Part shown: positions 7,143-10,826 of the stretch, in pieces
Position numbering within the stretch: the stretch's first letter is position 1
Layout of the letters: every line of letters begins with the position of its first letter
DNA from: Taibaiella sp047605615
GTDB taxonomy: Bacteria > Bacteroidota > Bacteroidia > Chitinophagales > Chitinophagaceae
Reading direction: 5' to 3'
Assembly (NCBI GenBank): GCA_047605615.1
Contig: JASGFI010000102.1
Coordinates: 1 to 10,826 of the forward strand
DNA length: 10,826 bases
Notes under the pieces: generated by a model
The model's database searches: none
What the model saw: only the letters and a program-made list of their open reading frames with translations
Told to the model about the DNA's origin: nothing
Program-made: the position numbers and the translations under genes

Positions 7143-8798
7143 TTAAAACGGCGCGTCATCGTCTTCGGGCGGCCTGTATCCTTTCAGTTTCGATTTCTTG
7201 GGGTTGGCGCCAAATTCGTCATCGTCGAAATCCATGTTGTTGGCTTTGGATTGCATGGTTTGGTAGCTTTGCGATACAATCAGCTTGCTGTTGCCCATGT
7301 CGTCGCCGTATTTTTTCAGGCCGCCGCCGGGGTCGTCGAAGCCGCCGCCGTTAAATCCGTTGCCGCCGTTCCAGCCGTTGTCTTTCGGGGGTTCTACAAA
7401 TTGCTGGTATTCCAGCAGTGCTTTCAGCTTCACGGTGTCCAGCCTGCCGTTGCGGTGCTTGGCAATGTTTATGTGCGTTTCGCCGTCAAATGGTTGGCCG
7501 GTGGTTTCGTCGTTGGCTATGCCGTAATATTCGGGCCGGTAGATGAACATTACCATGTCGGCATCTTGTTCTATGGCGCCCGATTCGCGCAGGTCGCTCA
7601 ACTGGGGTATTTTCCCTTTGTCGCCGCCACCGCGGGTTTCCACCGCACGGCTCAATTGCGACAGTGCCAATACCGGTATGTCCAGTTCCTTGGCCATCAT
7701 TTTCAACTCGCGCGATATTTTGCTTATTTCCTGTTCGCGGTTGCCGGCTTTGTCGCTGCCTTGCATCAGTTGCAGGTAGTCTATGATGACCATGCCAATG
7801 TCGTTTTTTGTTTTCAGCCTCCGGCATTTGGCCCGCAGTTCAAATATGTTGAGGCCGGCTTGGTCGTCGATGAAGATGGGAGCCTTTGCCAGCGGTTCCA
7901 TGCGTTGCTGTATCTGCGCAAATTCAAAATCTTCCAAGCGGCCCCGGCTGATGTTTTCCAGGCGCACCTGGGTTACGCAGCTCAGCATACGTTTTACAAT
8001 CTGCGTATTGCCCATTTCCAGCGAGAAGACGGCTACGCCGCGCGGTTTGTGCTTGTCCATGGCGGCATTCATGGCCAGGTTCAGGGCAAAGGCGGTTTTG
8101 CCCACGGCGGGACGGGCTGCCAGGATGATGAGGTCGCTTTTTTGCCAGCCGCCGGTTATGGCATCCAAAGACGGGTAGCCGGAGGGTACGCCGGTCACGT
8201 CGTCCTTTTCCTCTCTGGCCTGGGCTATTTGCTCCAGGGTATCTACTATGATTTCCTGCATGCTGGAGTAGTTCTTGCGCAGGAAATTGTTGCTTATTTC
8301 AAACAAATCGGTCTCGGCCTTGTCCATTAGGTCAAATACGTCGGTCTTGTCTTCATAAGCAGTGGTTATCATTTCGCCGCAAATGCGTATTAGCTCGCGT
8401 TGGATGTACTTTTCCATCACAATGCGGGCATGTGCCAGCACGTGGGCACTGGTCACCACGTTCATGGTGAGCTTGGTGAGGTAGTAGGCGCCGCCCACCA
8501 GTTCCAGCTCGTCCGAACGGCGCAATTCTTCGGTAACGGTCAGCAAATCTACCACTTGGCCTTTTTCGGGCAGGCGTTTTATGGCCTCGAAAATGCGTTG
8601 GTGCGCCGGTTCGTAAAAGCAATCGGGGGTGGGCAATATTTCCAACACATCGGATAGCTTGTCTTTTTCCAGCAATATGGCGCCCAATACTGCTTCTTCC
8701 AGTTCTTTGGCTTGGGGAGGTATTTTGCCATACATCACGTTGCCGAGGTCGGCCTTGCGGCTACGGATGCCCAGTTCTTTCTTTATGTTCACTGCCAT
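7143..8798 (-). CDS. dnaB: Replicative DNA helicase DnaB
   Basis: DnaB is the hexameric, ATP-driven 5'-3' helicase at the replication fork and partner of primase. The 551-residue protein has the N-terminal DnaB domain (about 26-130, with PPQAKELEEAVLGAILL) and the RecA-like C-terminal domain. Walker A is ARPAVGKTA (228-236, Lys234), Walker B is MVIIDYLQL (336-344), ALSQLSR (379-385) carries the sensor Gln381, and LRESGAIEQDAD (403-414) is the H4 DNA-binding motif. No intein or insertion was seen. Residues 470-551 form an unusual Gly/Asn-rich then acidic tail (DDDEFG, EDDDAPF), probably disordered. The ATG at 8798 is chosen because it gives the normal family N-terminus and follows an A-rich leader. 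An in-frame ATG at 8837 would add 13 residues, but lies almost at the predicted transcription start. The ammonia-lyase gene follows 70 bases downstream. Confidence 0.97.
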   Translation of the reverse strand: MAVNIKKELGIRSRKADLGNVMYGKIPPQAKELEEAVLGAILLEKDKLSDVLEILPTPDCFYEPAHQRIFEAIKRLPEKGQVVDLLTVTEELRRSDELELVGGAYYLTKLTMNVVTSAHVLAHARIVMEKYIQRELIRICGEMITTAYEDKTDVFDLMDKAETDLFEISNNFLRKNYSSMQEIIVDTLEQIAQAREEKDDVTGVPSGYPSLDAITGGWQKSDLIILAARPAVGKTAFALNLAMNAAMDKHKPRGVAVFSLEMGNTQIVKRMLSCVTQVRLENISRGRLEDFEFAQIQQRMEPLAKAPIFIDDQAGLNIFELRAKCRRLKTKNDIGMVIIDYLQLMQGSDKAGNREQEISKISRELKMMAKELDIPVLALSQLSRAVETRGGGDKGKIPQLSDLRESGAIEQDADMVMFIYRPEYYGIANDETTGQPFDGETHINIAKHRNGRLDTVKLKALLEYQQFVEPPKDNGWNGGNGFNGGGFDDPGGGLKKYGDDMGNSKLIVSQSYQTMQSKANNMDFDDDEFGANPKKSKLKGYRPPEDDDAPF

Positions 8799-8847
8799 GT
8801 TCTTTTCTTTGAAGGGCGTTTGCCCCGTTTTTACCATCAAAAACTTT

Positions 8848-8877
8848 CAAAGTAAAAAGAACCTTTTCTTCTTCGAA
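8848..8877 (-). promoter_or_regulatory. Possible dnaB promoter
   Basis: The minus strand reads TTACTTTG (8855-8848), one mismatch from TAnnTTTG. TTCG (8877-8874) lies 18 bases upstream as a poor -33 match. Transcription would start near 8841, about 40 bases before the chosen dnaB ATG, and this supports the 8798 start over 8837. Confidence 0.35.
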
Positions 8878-8914
8878 TGTCATGCCGCAGGGCAGCGGCA
8901 ATGATGGGAAGAAG
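8868..8914. repeat. Imperfect 47-bp inverted repeat upstream of dnaB
   Basis: Outer arms CTTCTTC/GAAGAAG (8868-8874, 8908-8914), middle arms TCAT/ATGA (8880-8883, 8901-8904) and inner arms GCCGC/GCGGC (8884-8888, 8895-8899) can fold together around a 6-base loop, with one small internal loop and a one-base bulge. No T run follows on either strand, so it is not a standard terminator. It lies just upstream of the predicted dnaB promoter. Role unknown. Confidence 0.5.
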
Positions 8915-9147
8915 CAAGAGCGTAGCCGTTGTGCGGGGTTGCTCTTCCTGTTCGATAATCTTGGTTCGGGTTCGCTTTTTCCATGCCTTCGCAAATGCGG
9001 TTGTGCGTTTTGTTTGGGTCATTCGGGGCCGAACTTTCTCTATGTAAATTCTACTATCAAGAAAAGGTTAAGTACTTTTTAAGGGTGGCTAAGGTAAGTT
9101 CAAATCGCACATTCCCGGGGTAGGGCGGCCAATTAATTTTTAACGTT

Positions 9148-9178
9148 CCTAATCACAGGTTTTGAACCTATTCTTAGG
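9148..9178. promoter_or_regulatory. 31-bp symmetric dyad, possible operator
   Basis: Outer arms CCTAA/TTAGG (9148-9152, 9174-9178) and inner arms AGGTT/AACCT (9157-9161, 9165-9169) are perfect and separated by equal 4-base spacers around a TTG centre (9162-9164). The symmetry suits a dimeric regulator site or a structured RNA. There is no T run beside it on either strand, which argues against an intrinsic terminator. Confidence 0.4.
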
Positions 9179-9200
9179 CGAAATGCCACGATTTGAATTA

Positions 9201-9515
9201 CTATTTCCACAAGTTTTGGGCGAAGTTAAGGCTAATCCACATTTTTTCCACACAGTGGCGGGGTAAAATTTCGTGATAAAAATCTTTGGAAATTACCGTG
9301 CATTTAGTAAAGCTATTGTCCTGCAAACGCATGGAACCACTTATCCGCACCAGGTTGCACACTTGGAGAGAGGCATAGTTTAAAATCGTCTTAAATCCTT
9401 TATCGGCAATCGTTTCAGGGGGAATTTGATTGTTTTTTTTGTCGGAGGAAAACAATGTTCCATATCCTTTTATTTGGACGATTAAAAACACCCACAACCT
9501 TTGGCAATAAAGCAC
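9201..9515 (-). CDS. Doubtful small hypothetical protein
   Basis: A 104-codon leftward frame starting at GTG, 15 bases after the stop of the lipoprotein gene on the same strand. I do not recognise it. The composition is protein-like (Lys, Asn and Ile-rich first half, scattered Trp near the end) but has no signal peptide, membrane segment or known motif, and no ATG start near its N-terminus. The DNA is more AT-rich than its neighbours. It could be a real small gene in the peptidase-lipoprotein operon, a decayed remnant, or a chance open frame over a regulatory region. Confidence 0.22.
   Translation of the reverse strand: MLYCQRLWVFLIVQIKGYGTLFSSDKKNNQIPPETIADKGFKTILNYASLQVCNLVRISGSMRLQDNSFTKCTVISKDFYHEILPRHCVEKMWISLNFAQNLWK
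9203..9349 (+). other. Cluster of DnaA-box-like 9-mers
   Basis: Four same-orientation sites resemble the DnaA box TTATCCACA: ATTTCCACA (9203-9211, two mismatches), TAATCCACA (9233-9241, one), TTTTCCACA (9244-9252, one) and TTATCCGCA (9341-9349, one). They lie in an AT-rich stretch upstream of dnaB. A replication origin or DnaA-controlled region is possible but unproven; the same bases are also inside the doubtful ORF 9201-9515. Confidence 0.3.
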
Positions 9516-9529
9516 GCCGCGCCCATACC

Positions 9530-10072
9530 TTACTTCTCGAAGATATACACCGGCTGCCCGTCGCTCAGGTGTATGCTGGTGTCTTCCACCGCATCCTTGC
9601 CGTTGAATTTAAGTTCGCGGAGGGGGGTAGTACAGTAGCACCTTTCTTTTTTGCCTTGTTCGTTGGACACTCTCTCCCCCGTAACCCAGAGGGTATCTAT
9701 GTCGCCATCGGGATATTGCAGGTAGAAATCGTGTATGCCTTCGTTGATGCTGATGCTTACCAAGTAACGGAACATGGCAATATTGGAGTTCCTGAACTCT
9801 TCTGCGCCAAAATAACTGTACGCCACATACATGAAAGAGGTATCATCGTACCCGGGATCGCTTATTGTCTTGCCACCGTCCTTATAGTAAAGTTTGGTAC
9901 AGGAAAGCATGGAGTCGTTAAATACTTGGCCGTTCCTGAATATCTTGAAATAAGTATCGCGTACCGGTTGAATGATCCAACAATCGCCACATATAACAGC
10001 TTGTTTGCAAGCGGCAAACACCATACAAACCACAAATACGGGCAACAATTTTATCAAACTATGAGTTTTCAT
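9530..10072 (-). CDS. Putative lipoprotein next to the C10 peptidase, unknown function
   Basis: A 180-residue protein I do not recognise. The start at 10072 is chosen because it begins a clear export signal: basic MKTHSLIK, a hydrophobic core, then VFAAC with the likely lipidated Cys22. The frame is open further upstream to 10117, but that would overlap the peptidase gene and bury the signal. The mature part is about 158 residues, rich in Tyr, Phe and Asp, predicted mainly beta, with extra cysteines at 28, 31, 58, 145 and 147 and no transmembrane segment. It begins 10 bases after the peptidase stop codon, so the two are almost certainly cotranscribed. Small secreted proteins beside C10 peptidases in streptococci and Bacteroides act as inhibitors or are propeptide-like; this could be such a partner, but no sequence similarity is visible and the function is inferred from position alone. 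Confidence 0.75.
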   Translation of the reverse strand: MKTHSLIKLLPVFVVCMVFAACKQAVICGDCWIIQPVRDTYFKIFRNGQVFNDSMLSCTKLYYKDGGKTISDPGYDDTSFMYVAYSYFGAEEFRNSNIAMFRYLVSISINEGIHDFYLQYPDGDIDTLWVTGERVSNEQGKKERCYCTTPLRELKFNGKDAVEDTSIHLSDGQPVYIFEK

Positions 10073-10082
10073 GTTTGTAGTT

Positions 10083-10826
10083 TTATGGGTGAATGTTGAA
10101 TATGTAACTGTGGGCATACTGGAAGTTCAAAGACTCAGCGGGTATATCCCAATCGTCGTAATAATACCAATCGTTATGATTGCCATTCCAGCCCCAGTTC
10201 ATGTGGAGATACAATTGCGGATGACACTCGTCCCCTGTTTTTCTGTATCCATCGCACACCCATTCGTGGCATTTATCGTAGCCGGTAACATAAGTCCAAA
10301 ACAAAAACGTTGAGGTGTATTCCACGCTACATCCGTTCAGCAATATTGGCCTACCATTGTCCAACTCTGTAAAAATAGTACTATAGAACGCAGGAAACCA
10401 ACCCGGCATATAACTGGCGGTAGCCATCCCAAAATTATTTATCAACGCATTGGGTACATCGGAAGCAGAAGCATAAGTTCCACTACAGCCATAGCTAATA
10501 GAAGGCAAAGACGTGCCGCAAAGCGACATCAAATGCGCAGTAGCGGTGGTGCTGCCTATGTCGTTCATGGCGGCATAATTGATACCCGTAACCGGGTGCG
10601 ACCAGTATTTCAATACCTGGGCCATGGCGGTGGCCACGCAACCCGTAAGCGTATGGCCGCAGTTTTGGCCGGTGCCGCAAACCGGTGTGTTGTCATTGTA
10701 GCCGCAGCCCTGCCCCCATTGCGTGGCCATTAAAGGCCCCGCTACCACATTTGTACTAGTACACCCCCCCCCCTCAATTCCATCGTCCGCAAGCAAGAAT
10801 TCGTGGTTGTTGGGCCGTGTCGGTAT
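10083..10826 (-). CDS. C10 family (streptopain-type) cysteine peptidase, N-terminus off the window
   Basis: The last 247 residues of a secreted C10 peptidase, the papain-fold family of streptopain SpeB. Numbering from the window edge, the mature domain begins near GPLMATQWGQGCGYN (30-44). The catalytic Cys63 is in TGCVATAMAQVLKYW (61-75) and the catalytic His187 is in CHEWVCDGY. Further family marks are SDVPNALINNFGM (122-134), ELDNGRPILLNG (154-165) and the Trp-rich NWGWNG (210-215). The chain ends soon after, at YIFNIHP, so there is no C-terminal type IX sorting domain. The frame is open to the right edge, so signal peptide and propeptide lie outside; a TTG at 10796 is not the true start. 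Eleven cysteines in this stretch are many for the family and suggest disulfides. A 10-G run lies near the pro/mature boundary. Cotranscribed with the downstream lipoprotein gene. Confidence 0.92.
   Translation of the reverse strand: MPTRPNNHEFLLADDGIEGGGCTSTNVVAGPLMATQWGQGCGYNDNTPVCGTGQNCGHTLTGCVATAMAQVLKYWSHPVTGINYAAMNDIGSTTATAHLMSLCGTSLPSISYGCSGTYASASDVPNALINNFGMATASYMPGWFPAFYSTIFTELDNGRPILLNGCSVEYTSTFLFWTYVTGYDKCHEWVCDGYRKTGDECHPQLYLHMNWGWNGNHNDWYYYDDWDIPAESLNFQYAHSYIFNIHP
10764..10773 (-). repeat. 10-base G homopolymer inside the C10 peptidase gene
   Basis: Ten consecutive G residues on the coding strand (C on the + strand) encode the end of Glu18 and Gly19-21, just ahead of the predicted mature peptidase domain. 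Of the two other upstream frames, one is open to the window edge and one hits a stop before the tract, so a change of one base would alter the protein. Confidence 0.85.

Larger units (their letters stand above)
8856..9529. other. Long dnaB upstream region with little coding evidence
   Basis: About 670 bases between the dnaB promoter region and the lipoprotein stop. Apart from one doubtful leftward ORF (9201-9515), no frame here looks like protein. The left part is of average composition, and from about 9040 to 9480 it becomes visibly AT-rich. It holds two inverted repeats and a group of DnaA-box-like 9-mers, listed separately. No tRNA, known riboswitch or mobile element was recognised. Confidence 0.5.

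Noticed and set aside
7321..7380. GCC/CCG tandem-like repeats
   Set aside because: They are codons of the Gly/Asn-rich DnaB tail, without regular repeat units, and not a separate repeat element or CRISPR.
7137..8330. 397-codon open frame on the + strand
   Set aside because: It lies wholly opposite dnaB, whose motifs are unmistakable. The translation is an Ala/Val/Phe-rich antisense shadow without domains.
8799..8837. Longer dnaB start at the ATG at 8837 or the TTG at 8840
   Set aside because: It adds 13 or 14 residues not typical of DnaB and lies almost at the predicted transcription start.
9148..9178. tRNA T-arm-like stem-loop (minus strand, loop TTCAAAA)
   Set aside because: No matching acceptor stem, anticodon arm or D-arm at the expected distance; the last loop base is also not a pyrimidine.
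10073..10117. Longer start for the lipoprotein gene
   Set aside because: It would overlap the peptidase gene and place 15 polar residues ahead of a clear signal peptide.

Overview
The window looks like a chromosomal segment of a Bacteroidota bacterium (roughly half G+C). The evidence is the style of the proteins (a 664-residue GyrB, a DnaB with a Gly/Asn-rich acidic tail, PF13568-type outer-membrane barrel, OmpA-type and C10 peptidase genes), translation starts preceded by A-rich sequence rather than Shine-Dalgarno motifs, and promoter-like elements of the Bacteroidota form TAnnTTTG. The DnaB and barrel proteins resemble Chitinophagales sequences as I remember them; I could not test this placement.

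Layout from left to right. 1-322 holds no convincing gene, but has a leftward promoter-like element. fabD (323-1207, +) makes malonyl-ACP for fatty acid synthesis. It converges on gyrB (1297-3291, -) across a clear bidirectional terminator. gyrB appears to have its own promoter and a leader hairpin followed by a U-rich run. A rightward pair follows: an outer-membrane beta-barrel protein (3703-4524) and, 11 bases later, a periplasmic protein with two OmpA-like domains (4536-5450). These converge on a leftward block: a MIO-type aromatic amino acid ammonia-lyase (5510-7072) directly downstream of dnaB (7143-8798). Then comes about 730 bases with at most one doubtful small ORF (9201-9515), two inverted repeats and a cluster of DnaA-box-like 9-mers. 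Finally a leftward pair begins outside the window: a C10 (streptopain-type) cysteine peptidase whose N-terminus is cut off by the right edge (10083-10826), and a 180-residue probable lipoprotein 10 bases downstream (9530-10072).

Most of the segment is housekeeping: lipid synthesis, DNA topology and the replicative helicase. The accessory interest lies in four places. The ammonia-lyase has active-site residues closer to tyrosine/phenylalanine lyases than to histidine lyases. The tandem OmpA protein keeps its predicted peptidoglycan-binding pair only in the first domain. The C10 peptidase contains a 10-base G tract and is followed by an unrecognised lipoprotein, an arrangement reminiscent of protease-inhibitor pairs. 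The dnaB upstream region has dyads and DnaA-box-like sites. I saw no CRISPR array, insertion sequence, rRNA or tRNA.
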